From Hydractinia symbiolongicarpus (lineage: Eukaryota > Cnidaria > Hydrozoa > Anthoathecata > Hydractiniidae): a stretch of 64,000 bases of DNA. The translations under genes were made by a program, and so were the position numbers. Position 1 is the first letter of the stretch, and each line of letters starts with the position of its first letter. The notes under the pieces were generated by a model. The model was not told where the DNA came from. It made no database searches and was given only the letters and a program-made list of their open reading frames with translations. Location of the stretch: positions 16,530,501 through 16,594,500 of the forward strand of contig NC_079886.1 in NCBI RefSeq assembly GCF_029227915.1, in the 5' to 3' direction. Of this stretch, positions 1 to 16,300 are shown piece after piece.

Positions 1-4617
<4,617 letters not shown>

Positions 4618-4724
4618 ACCATAAGCAACTCATACATTATACTGCGAGCTTAAAAAATCTAAGTACCATAGACTTTCACTAAAAGGAGAATAAAATTACA
4701 TATATATTATATATATATACACAT

Positions 4725-4860
4725 CCCAGGACAAGCTTGTTTCGCCGTATCATGGCTCATCAGCTGGGCTAGTGTGGGATTTGACCCATGAACCTTTCGA
4801 TTTGTAATTGATGGTATTGAAACCCATTACACCGACTAGGCCACAGGCACTACATGTCAC
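4725..4860 (-). mobile_element. tRNA-derived SINE (candidate)
   Basis: On the minus strand TGGCCTAGTCGG (4832-4843) fits the RNA polymerase III A-box consensus exactly, and GGGTCAAATCCC (4776-4787) resembles a B box about 45 bases downstream. No clean acceptor stem can be drawn, so this is a SINE head rather than a tRNA gene. The body and tail are not delimited; about 100 further bases to 4960 may belong to it. Confidence 0.5.
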
Positions 4861-4960
4861 CAGAGTGCTCAATGCCCCTAGGGACAGAGCTATGCGCAGT
4901 GCTAGGTAGTGAACGTGTTCTTAGCGAACACTCATGCTGACGATGCAGAGTAATCAATCC

Positions 4961-7516
4961 CTTTTTCAATAAAATATATATAAATATATATATTTGTATA
5001 TTCATCAATAGGAATCAACAACTTTATTGTAGTATATACATCATGCAGTGACAATTTTGCAACAGAAATTACATGGTGACAATAAACAAGCAAGCATCAA
5101 AATTCTCATTACTAACACCAAAGTTCCTTATTTCAAGGCAATCAATCACAAAATATTGTAATTGAAGCTGTCCGAATTGCTCTTCACCGAGCTGTTTCTA
5201 TTTACATATACTCGCTTGACTAAAATAATAACAACAAGACCCACAGCCCTAAAACTAATGCCTTACTCTTATAAAGCATATAAATTTTCTTGTTTCTATT
5301 ATGTATAAGTCCTTGTTATTATATATAATTGTGTCATTTTGCCTAAGTCAACGTATTAAGCCTTCACCCCTTCCCCCCTAAACATCTAATCAACATTTGT
5401 GTTTAGCAAAATAAGATGAGTAGTAGTTAGATTAGATAGATGTGCATATTTTACATGGCTAGCCTCACAAATATCAAGGGATATATCCTGTCAATTATTT
5501 CAGTTAAAACCACTAAGCAACAGCAACAGTTGCCAGTATGAAAGACTAAAACTGGACTATAGCTAGCTAGCTAAACTGATATCACAGGACTCAGAGGTTT
5601 AAAAACTGTAGCTGGCTAAATACATCTAATGATGATAATGAATATCACAGCAGCATGTCATGCTGAGGTTGCAGCCGCATCATTTTAGCAAGAAACACAA
5701 AAAGCTGCCTAGAGCTAGCTTGGTGGAGGGTGCCTTTTATTTTACCAGACAACAAAGCCGCCTGACAAAATCTATTTAGTTGGTTTCAATGCTTTAAACA
5801 GCCAGCCGTCTGTTATTTAGCTACGTTACTACTGTAATATCCCATTAGGTAGATTATACAAAGAAGCACTACAATTAAAGAAAAGTGCAGAAAAACACAA
5901 GAAAAAGTACAGCCCGCCATCTTTTATTTATCAGCTACGCAAATATTAGGAGCAGAGCTTTACACGGTGCTTGCAAGGCCGTAAAATAGTATGCTTATCA
6001 TATTATTATCGACTTTCAGAATACTATCTATATCATATTATTTTTGGTGCGACTATGTTGCTGTGAAACATAATCAGTGCTGGAATGTTTTACACTTTTT
6101 GTTGTGTCGTACAAAAGAGGTGGAGAAATGTATATAAAGCTTGGAAGATCAATTATAAAAGAGCAATAACGATGGATTGTATTTATCTACTTATTTATTT
6201 TTTTATTTTATATACACCCTTTTCTAACCAACACAAAATTTTAACTGCTGGTGTTATTAGTTTCTCTATTTTTAAAGCTTAACTGTCGCTTTCTTGTTGT
6301 TTGTTGACTATCTACTAGAGGAGAACAACAAGAAATCCCGAATGTGTTTTTTGTTTCTGTTTTTTTATTTTTTTTATTTACTCACTAACTAGTTGTTGCT
6401 TTTCAGTTGATTTAATTTCTAAACGATATGAGCTTAATGTATCTAATAACATGTCAAAATATAGTTTTTATTGGCCTATAAGTGTTGCTGCCTGATTGAT
6501 TTTCTTTTGTGGAATTTTGAATCAAATCGCAGTGTATTCAGAAAAGTTGTTATAATTTTTCGTTACACTTTTAAGCAGTTATGTCAGGTTGACAATGCAC
6601 TTCCAGTTTACGCTGAAAGGACTAACAACCTTGCAATCACAGCTATCGACTTTTAATTTAATCCATAATAAAACTGCTGTTAGTTAAATATCATAGAAGC
6701 AAAGAATAAACAGCAATGAAATGTCCTTCCTACAGTCGTGAATAAAATGAATTGAACAAAGCAGTTTTTATCATTTTTTTAATAAGAATAAAAATGGTCA
6801 TATGGTTAATACCTTTCAGCTGACATGTTGCAAAATCGCTACTTTTAGCACGCGTAGACCAGATGGATAGTTTTGCTAGTGACATTTCTTGGCGCTTTTA
6901 GCGAACGAAATACTTCACGTCGGGTCCAACGAAGGTCCTAAAATTTGAGAGCTATAGACGTGCCGAAGTCAGCAACAATTGGAACATTTCAAGAGTATGG
7001 ATTTAACTAAATAACCTATGATCCGAAGTCCACTGTCCGCTGTCCGTTAAAGACATTGCGTGCTTCGACAGGTGAAAAATGCAGAACCTTAATGTAAAAA
7101 TAGCCTATGCAATCACTTGTGGCGGCGTTGTTCATGATTGCGCATATGTCTGATTAAAATAATGTATAGGACCACGCATTTTCGACGAACTTTTTATGAG
7201 ACATAAGGGCTGAAAGTGTTTTTTTTTTTTAACGTTATCAATTAAAAGATCCCATAACAGGTGGCTTGGCTTAACTCTGTGGCATTGATTAAACTTCAGC
7301 CCCAGGTGCTCCCTAGGTACTCAGGCGGGAGATGGCATTAGTTATTTCACCACTTTTAATTCAGTTACTGACGTCGAACGAATCTATTACAGTCAAAACA
7401 TACACATATTTCTGGCGTATTATTATAATAGACTAGATGATTGGCCTATGCAAATACACAGTTGATTATCTTCAATATTAAAGAAGACAGTAGAAGACAA
7501 TTGAAGACAATTTTAG
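4961..7516. other. Gene-poor stretch
   Basis: No supportable gene. Short open frames here have no recognisable motif, no convincing splice context and low-complexity composition. The segment near 6960-7060 resembles 63520-63600 (shared wording such as GTCAGCAACAATT and AAATAACCTA), so it is probably a dispersed repeat fragment. Confidence 0.5.
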
Positions 7517-9664
7517 CAATAGACCTATTTCCATATCCATATGGTTCCACGAAATATGCATGCGAAAATGCAGAATAACATGAAAATGAGATAAATTATG
7601 AGCAAATTTCGGGATGTTGGTTACTTACATTCAAGTTTAAAGAATGTATCAACAAAATGTTGCCTTTATAGCTTTTAACTTACAGTTTCACATAATTGTA
7701 GTTAACACAGTTTTAAAGAGGGTGTTGCTAGTGGCGGTATGACAAAAATATTGCAGATTTTAAAGGCGTATCTTTTGGTATATGTAGCTAGCTAGGCCTC
7801 TCTAAAACCTAGCCACGTTTTTAAAATGATGTGAATACATTTTTATTTTACTGTTTTCAAGTAAATTTAAAACTACAGCTCAATATAAAGGTTAACTAAC
7901 GCTCAGTGGTACTTTGTATTACACTGATCATTTAAAAAATTAAAATTAGCTTGCTGGTGGCCAAAGTAGCCAGCAGCTAAAAGCTACAACCCTGGAAAAA
8001 CATATTGTGAATATCATTTTAAGCTCTCCATTCCCCAAAAATCAATATTGAATATGTTTGACTGATGCTAACAGAAGTACTCCAGAAACCTAGAGTACTA
8101 AAGAAAAGTGACATTGACTTCGGGGGAAAGGGGAGGGGGCAGTAAAAGAGATTTCAACATCAAGAATAATGGAAAGGCTGGATTTTGTTATAGCATTTTC
8201 ACAAGTATTTTTTCCAGGGTTGTTGCTTATAGTCATTTTTCAACATTTGTTGCATAAAATGGTATTTAAAATTACTATTTTCAAACTATTGGCTGTTATG
8301 TTTATGAAACTGTCACACTCCTTCTGTCACTACTCTCTCTCTTACTGACTGTCAATAGTCGTACATTTGTATCAAGGATTGTGATGGTTAACTTTAATAC
8401 TTACATTTTTGTAAGTAATATGAAATGATAGAGCACAGAGCTTATCAAAAATCTTCATGTTTAGAAAAAAGAAAGTCTTTTTTTGAATGGCACCTTATTT
8501 TTTTTAGGTTTTTATCCAAAACAAGAAAAATGAAATAATATACTTTTTCTTATAAGAATCTCTGGATTTCAGATATAAACCTGCTTAATTTTTTTCAAAA
8601 TCTCAGTCTTAATGTTCTTAAAAACCAGGTCCTTATGTAATTTGTTTTCTTGCTTACATGAATGCAGAATTGTTCAAATTGTTTATTTACAGAAAATAAA
8701 CTGGATGAAATTTTTCCAAAGTGTTGATTTGTAAAAATATAAAAACCAAATATTTCACATTATTTTCACTTATTAAAGTTAAAGTTCAAGATGACAAGCA
8801 TTTTGTGGACAAAATTTTACGGAAAATTTATTTTCTAGACAGTTACCTCAGTAACTATGTGTTTTTTTCAAACAATTTTTAAATTGTTTTGTGAAGTGAT
8901 CCTCTCAAGGAAAAATTGGTTTTTAAGAATTTCCTTTTGTTAACCCTAACCTTATTTTTGGAATTGTGAATAAATTGTTTTAACTAAATATAATCTGCTA
9001 TATAGGCTTAAAATGTGACACAAATAAGCAAGAACATTCCAAAGAAAGTTTAAGTCTAACTTGCCTCACAAACTCAAATTAGTATCTAATTCTGAAATCA
9101 CAAATGTGTAAAATGTGAGTTATAAATACTTCCAAAGCTACCCTCCCTTGGAAAAAATAAACGAAGTAAGGCACACACAAGGTCAACTCAACTACTATTT
9201 TAAAACCACAGTTAGTAAGCCTGGCTAATGTTATTTTCACAGATGTTGTTTAAAAAATAAGGTACACTCAAGAACTGGAGACACAGGATATATACTAGCA
9301 ACAGCACTAATTTTGGCAAGCAGCTTGAAATTTCACGTTTGTTTGAAACAAGTCAGCCAGCCAACTAGCTAGCTACTCATATCATATTCAAAGCTAACTA
9401 ATACCTAGTTCATTTAACACCAAAAATAAACAAAAGCATTGGAACGGCCCAATGATACATGCTATTACCCCATATTATCACCAAATGTCAATAACAATCT
9501 GTATGACAAATAAATTTTGCAAATATTGCAAGTAAACAAACCATATCTGCACTACTTCGCTGCAAACTAAAAATTTGCTCATAGCTAATCTCGTTTTCAT
9601 GTTATTCGGTATTTTGGTATGTATATTCCGCGGAACGAAAATGGATATGGAAATAGGTCTATTG
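7517..9664 (+). mobile_element. Non-autonomous terminal-inverted-repeat DNA transposon, copy 1
   Basis: The left end starts CAATAGACCTATTTCC and the right end finishes GGAAATAGGTCTATTG. The inverted similarity continues inward for about 90 bases (7517-7607 against 9580-9664), including AATAACATGAAAA and ATGAGCAAATTT blocks. No transposase is visible inside. A second, shorter copy lies inverted at about 24925-26090. The superfamily is not identifiable from what is visible; no clear target duplication was recognised. Confidence 0.75.
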
Positions 9665-12600
9665 TAACAAATTGTAGCAAATCTAAAAGACTGGAACATT
9701 TAATTACTATTTACAACTTTTCTTTAGCTTAATAACGCTTTTTTCAGAATTTTGAATGCTTTGGTCTTGTCTCATCTCTGAGCTTATTTTTTATATTTAG
9801 CATCTAATTTTCTTATTCAGGGCTGCCTTTTAGATAAGCGGGGTTCTTAAATAAACATTGCTCTCCGTAGTTCAAGAAATAATAATTGCATGAATGTTTA
9901 TTATAGTTAATGAAGTAATTTGCTATTAACCCGAACATAAACAATTAATTTTAGAAAAAGAAAATCACTCACATTAATTAAAAACAAAAATAGATCAAAA
10001 CTTCATTGTTTTTAAAGGAACAAACCACAAAATACAATTAGAATCACCTGTCTTGTTAATTACTATTGCCGGCTAGTTTCTGTTTTCGGTGAAGTTTAGC
10101 AACAGTTCAGAGAACTGCGTCTTAAAACACAAACCGCCTAAAAATTCTCGTCGAAATATAATACAGTCAAACCATATTTGAACATGCTTTTAGACCTCAC
10201 AATGTTTGCGGCTGTTCTACTGGATATTGGTGAGAAAACCCTCTCTTATTGTAAATGGAATTTAAGGAGGGACGGTGGGTACGACATATATGATTGTTTC
10301 ACTTACGAACCCGGCCATCAAGTGCCGTTATGGAAAAGAATGCTGTCGTGACCCAAAGCATAAATTAAATTAATTTATAAACTTATTCGCTCTGTTTAAT
10401 CGCTCAGAACTTTATCAATCTACTATCTATTGTTTTGTTAGTTAAGTCGCTTAGCAACAGTGAACAAATAGCAGTAATTGACAGGAAACAATAATTATAT
10501 AAATTTATAAATCTGAACAAAGTTTTCTGACACAATGAGCAGGTAGTCCAATCCTATTCTTACTTTTATTTTCAATTTCATTTGTTTTTGTTTTGTTTTT
10601 TCCCTCCGTCGTGGGCGTATATTATAATTATTGCGAAAGTCAATCGAAGTTTGTGTAAATTAGGCCTATTCTTTAAGAATAAGCGAAAAGTCACAATTTG
10701 TTAAGGATAATCAAGAAGTGATTTCAAAATCCCGAATAATGCATATTTTATAATAAACAACCTTGAGTTCACTTTTCAGGAAATGAAAGGAAGAGAGGAG
10801 AGAAGTTTTAACGCTAATTTTTTATCCGATTGGCCATGTACATCTCAATTAAAACAAATAACTTGCCGAAGTGCATTCATGGTCAGTATGTTATTATGTT
10901 AAATGATGTCCGGTAACGTAAATTACGTAGCAATTACAGTAATGAGTTGACATAAAATATTACTGAATATATGAAATGTGGAATTCTGGTTGTTTTAGTT
11001 GAGCTTATGTATAAAAGAATTTATAAATGTACGAAAGATAAAAGAAAAGATGAAAGCTTCAGTTTTTGAGTTGTCAATTTTGGTAGGTCCTCTTTTTGTT
11101 AAAAGAAATAAGAAATACCGGAATTACTTTAGCGAGGGGATTTTTCGGGGTTTCTTTTGTTTTTATGCTTCTCGTACTATATAGCTAATATATTTCTATT
11201 CTTAAACCGTCAGAGGTGTTTTTATTCTGTCTACATGTTCTGCCTGAATTTTGATTATATTTTTTTTCCTTTTCGAGTATGTTCATATGTTACGGTAGAT
11301 TACATATATTTACGACACGACGTCATTGTGCCTAATTCGTTTTTTTTTTTATTTGGTCATTTCAATCTTGATTGTCTCTTTGTGCTCGATTGTACCTTTT
11401 ATTTTCTAAAGAAAAAAGTACATAGACAAAGTTATATAAGTTAGCTATAAGTTATATAGAAAAAATCGTTAACAAATAGGAAAAAAGGTGCTGGGGTCGC
11501 TGTTTTCGCGAAATTTTCGCCCATCTGGGGATTTTTCGCCAGAATACACCTCTACTGAATTAGTTTTCATTGACATAGATTCATACAGCAAACAAACAAC
11601 CTGTTAAATCAGGGTTTTTATTTTGTGCTAATTAAACTCTGCTTGGAACTAAGGCTAGAAGGCTAATAAACAAGTCAAAAATTAAATCAAATTAATACCA
11701 CAAAAACAGCATTTTCACATGTTGAATTACTTTTGAGATTTATACACACCTCAATTTATGCTTTATTACAAGCTCGTGAGCTTGTTACAAGCTCGTGAGC
11801 TTGTATTAAAACGCAAATGTGTCCTACAAGAATGGAAATTTTTGCCTCTCTGAGCACCGACACGGGAGTCGTCGTGTGTTCGAATCTCATCTTGGTAACT
11901 ATTTTTACTTTTTTTTTCTTTTTTCTTTTTTAAAAAGATAAGACAAGTGTTCAAAACACTTGTTTAACTAACTAGTACATAGAGGTGTTTCCACCAAACT
12001 TTTTAAAGTGAATGTAGGCAGAATTAACTGAATTAATGAATTTCGCAAATTTTGGGGTTTGTGGGTTTGTGGTCTTTCTTCTTCCTGTCAGTCGGTTCAC
12101 CCAAGACGGACCCATCGAAAATTAAAAGTTCGAGGAATTTTCCGTTCAGGAAGGTCTCACAAATCAATTTTGAAAAATAAGTGTGTAACAAATATTATTG
12201 CGTATCTGAATAGTAAAATATGTCGTGTCTAACTTCGTAACAAAAATCCCAATTTGATAGACAGCTTTTTGTAAACTTTATTCGCGAGGTTGTTTGCGTA
12301 TATCATACGTCTTGTTATAATCTTAAAGTCAAATATCAAAATAATGAAATCATAAAAAACATGTTATTCGTAAAACGTGTCAAAAAAATTCTTGAAAATT
12401 ACAAAAATAATTTGAATGACTTTCGTTAAGTCTTCCTCGCCGGTGGGGAAAAAGTACTCTTTTTGAACACAACCCTATACTATGTTTCTGACTTTCACAA
12501 AACACCACAGCAAAAGATTTACTGCATATAAAAAAAATTTCAAAAAGGTTTTCTGAGTTTCTGCTATTTAACTCTGAAATTATATCTTCTATCACGAAAA

Positions 12601-13332
12601 CGATATTTATAATTTCTATCATATAAATAATATATCGAACTTTAAAGGTTTTTAGCACCAACGCGAAGCCTTTGAAGTGTCTACACTAGCTAGTGTCGAA
12701 GTAAGTGTTTTAAAACACGACTTTTGACTTACAATTTGAATTTTTACTTCCTGTCTACTACAAATTAGTAATAATTATCAACCGGGAAAAAATTAACAAA
12801 TCTTACCAAACCTCTCATTTTAGTATCTTTCTTCATGTAAAGTACTCGCAATTAAAAGGCTTACGTAAGAATCCGATGTATTCTTTGCGAATGGCTACAT
12901 TTTAGATAAAAAAATATTGAGCATTCAAGGCTAAGCTTGAAAAAAATTATTGCGCATAACATACAGTCCGATGCCGCAATTTTGTTCTATAAACAGATTT
13001 AATACTTTGTACAGGACTACACAACTTCCTATGTAACTTGGTTAGCAAGTAAACTACTTTGCTGATAAAGATCCTGTTTACCGGATAATTTTTAAAGCCA
13101 CTCTACATGAACCATTTTAAACTCGTCTCTTTTCTTATGATCTTAAATGCGGATACGTCAGGTAGCGGCCAAGATCGGACCAGACGTGTTATTCAGCTCC
13201 GTATGAGCAGTTTGAACGTTTAAATTTTCAAGTATTGAATTACTATTAAGCTGTTCCTTAAAACCCATTGTAAGGGTTTTCGGTAGTGTGTGATTGTTCT
13301 CACAGTAAAAATTGTATTTCGGTATTTTTTAG
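9665..13332. other. Gene-poor stretch upstream of receptor gene A
   Basis: No gene could be supported. The first coding exon of receptor gene A (start codon and start of the signal peptide) should lie here or further upstream but was not identified with confidence. A tandem pair of 18-base near-palindromes occurs at 11768-11804. Confidence 0.5.
11768..11804. repeat. Tandem pair of 18-base near-palindromes
   Basis: ACAAGCTCGTGAGCTTGT occurs at 11768-11785 and again at 11787-11804. Each unit is an 8-bp inverted repeat (ACAAGCTC / GAGCTTGT) around a GT centre. It could form a hairpin or be a dimeric binding site; no adjacent gene supports either reading. Confidence 0.7.
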
Positions 13333-16300
13333 GTATTTCTTATAAATCAGTGGCTTGTGGATAGCATAACTTTTGTAGTACCTCCAGAAAAATTTCTCAA
13401 ACACAGAGCAAAGATGTCATTGGATTGTCATAAAAAGTACAGATCTTTCAAAGGAGGTATTGAATTTTTATTATTTAAAAAGTCAAAAGTTCGTCCTTGT
13501 GAATTCACTTAGTACAAAATTTTTGCATACGCTTGTGATATTTTGACTGGACGGCTTTATAGTCCTGTCTAGGTTGCCAACGTGATTTTGGTTACTTTCT
13601 TGTCCATCAAAAGACGTTTTTCTGAAGTCCAAACTAGTTTGTTAGAGGTCTTGTTGTAATGTTTTTGCATTTTGTGTTTTTTTAGACGCTGGTAAAAAAT
13701 ACTGTAAATTTTTTTATTCATACGCTGGTCTTTGCTGGCCACCAATTGAAGTTAATACCAATGTAACACTGGAATGCGACCAAGTCTTCTTCAGTGGTGA
13801 GTATTTTAAAGTTATAACTTTTAACACTTTCTTTAAGCCAGGGACTCTTTTGTTTTGTGTTACTGTCTTGTCAAAAGCAAATAGATTCAGAAAATACTTG
13901 CCTTTAATACTGGCCTCTGTAAATACCTTCCTCGCCGTGTAAAAAGAAACTCAAGTTTGGTTTTACTGACGTTTTTACTGACGTCGCTTTGAAAAACAGC
14001 TTGCTTGTGATTACTTGTCGTTGCCACATCAAAAACGTAAGGTGTGGGAAGAAAGCTAATACTCACGGTTGTACTCACGGTTGTACTCACGGTTGTACTC
14101 ACGGTTGTACTCACGGTTGTACTCACGGTTATCCATTTTAGGTCAAATAACAAGAAATTGCTTTCTAAATAAGAATGTATCAGACGATACCATTTACACT
14201 GGAAAATGGCAAAAGTTTTCAGAAAGGCAATACCATCAACGCTGTATAAGGAGACCAATTGAAGTTGTTAAGAAATATTTTGAGAATTATGCTTTAGAGA
14301 ATAAATTAACCACAAGAGAAGTAAGTGTTTTAATATGGTTAGTGTGACCAATTCAAATTTATTGAAAGTCTTAAAAGAATGTCCGTAGCCAAGATTTTCA
14401 AAATAATGTACGAAAAACCGTAATTTTCTGATGCCCTTTTGAAAGACAACCCGCGAAATATTGTATTTCTAATTGTATGTGCAGATTCTCGATGCATCAA
14501 ACAAACTACGGGAACATTATATGCGCATCACAGAAATGCAGTACTGTATGTTCTATATAGGAATAACATTATGTACGATCAGTCTCTGTGTTCTGGCGTG
14601 GTTATAGTAAGTATTATGTTGCTTGTAAAATAAAAGCCCTGTTGGGAAGTACTCTGGAGCACCGAATGAGCCTAGATAGGGGTAGGGTGGTAATAAATGG
14701 TAGGGGGTAGAGAATGTATCCAAAATAAGAAAATGGAAGTGGGAACAAATGTGAGGGTGGAGATAGAAATTTAGTCGGAGTAAAGTGGTAAATTCTAGAT
14801 ATATGGTGACTTGAATTTTCCCCGACTTTAATTTTCTCTATCCTAAACACCGGCGTCTATTTTCCCATATGACGTATTTTGTCTACTTTTCTGTATCACA
14901 TTTCTGTTCTGCAATAAAGCACATTTCTATTTTTATTTTATTTTGTTATTTTTTTACCTCTTCAAAAATGAAAAGAATAGAATTACTTTCTCACAACGAC
15001 TAGGCAGACTCACTCTTTGCGCTGGACAAAGTACCCAGTTAGAAATTGTGGCATTCTTCGCATGATAGAGATATTACTATAACCTTCCTTTATTTTGTTG
15101 TTATAGTCCATGGACAGATATTCGAATCAACATACACCGACATGTCATATTTGCTTTTTTGTGCAATTACGTTATTATTGTTGCCTACCATCTTTACCTG
15201 GATTCTTCGCGTTCCCAAAACCAATTAAGGGAGGTAAAAAAATTGGTCCACGTTTTTTCTTTTTACACGAGCTTAAGATTACTTTACTACTAATAGCGGT
15301 ACATGTTGAGCGATCCAACATATCCGATATATTTTATTAGAAATAGACAATTCAACTTCAGGAGATCCAAGAAATACAATGAAGATGAAAGTAGATGATC
15401 ACTTTGAAATTATCAACAGCGATTCACTTTTCTGAATACTTTCCCTTGCAATAATTACTTGATTAAATCTGATTGGTCAAAATATTGTTTAAAATTGTTT
15501 ATTCAGGTAACGTTGTATGAAATCGACATATTAAATTATTAAGCGATTTCATATGTTCATCACATGATGAAATAGGAAATTTGATTGTATTATACAGAAA
15601 TGCGTATAAAATCCTCTGTATTGTACGAAGGGAAGAGAATAGCCCATCTGTCACTACAACTATCCCTTCTACAAACAGCAACCCACCCATCCACTTCTAA
15701 GGGTGGGTGGGTTGATAATAAACTGGAGCCATAATTTAATATAAACATGATCTGATTATAATGTCAGTGGTCACGCTTTCTAAGCGCTTTAGTAAGCAAC
15801 CTTTTTATTTATTGCAGGTGCGATACAGAACTGCAAATGCAGTGTACACTGTTTATCTTTATTGTTATTTGGTGAATCACGCTTGGGTTTTTAACGAGGG
15901 AGTCATACAGTTTACGATGGTCTACTTTGTCTTCGCACCTAAAACAAAATACCAGTACTACGTGCTGTTCGCGTATGGTAAGTTTTTTTTGCTTGGGTCG
16001 GGCGATAATTCTTTATTCACAATACTATAAAATCTTTTAAGACACTACTCTATTCGGACATTTTTAGTGCTTCTTTTTATGCGCAAGTTTGTAATTTTTG
16101 CGCCACTTTGTAATACCTGCGCTACTTTGTAATTATTTTGATGATGATGGTGATGGTGATGGTGATGGTGATGGTGATGGTGATGGTGATGAGGATTATT
16201 AGGAGGAAAGGGGGATGATTGTGAGGATGAGGGGAGAGAAGGACTATAAGGAGGAGAGGGATGACGATAATGACAAAAATAAATGAAGTTGCGTATATAA

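Noticed and set aside
11797-11895. tRNA-like segment with GTTCGAATCTC
   Set aside because: Only a B-box-like match; no A box at proper distance and no stems.
13108-13160. MNHFKLVSFLMIL as the signal-peptide exon of gene A
   Set aside because: Its only donor is in phase 1 whereas the next exon needs phase 0; a three-codon alternative at 12361 was also too weak to call.
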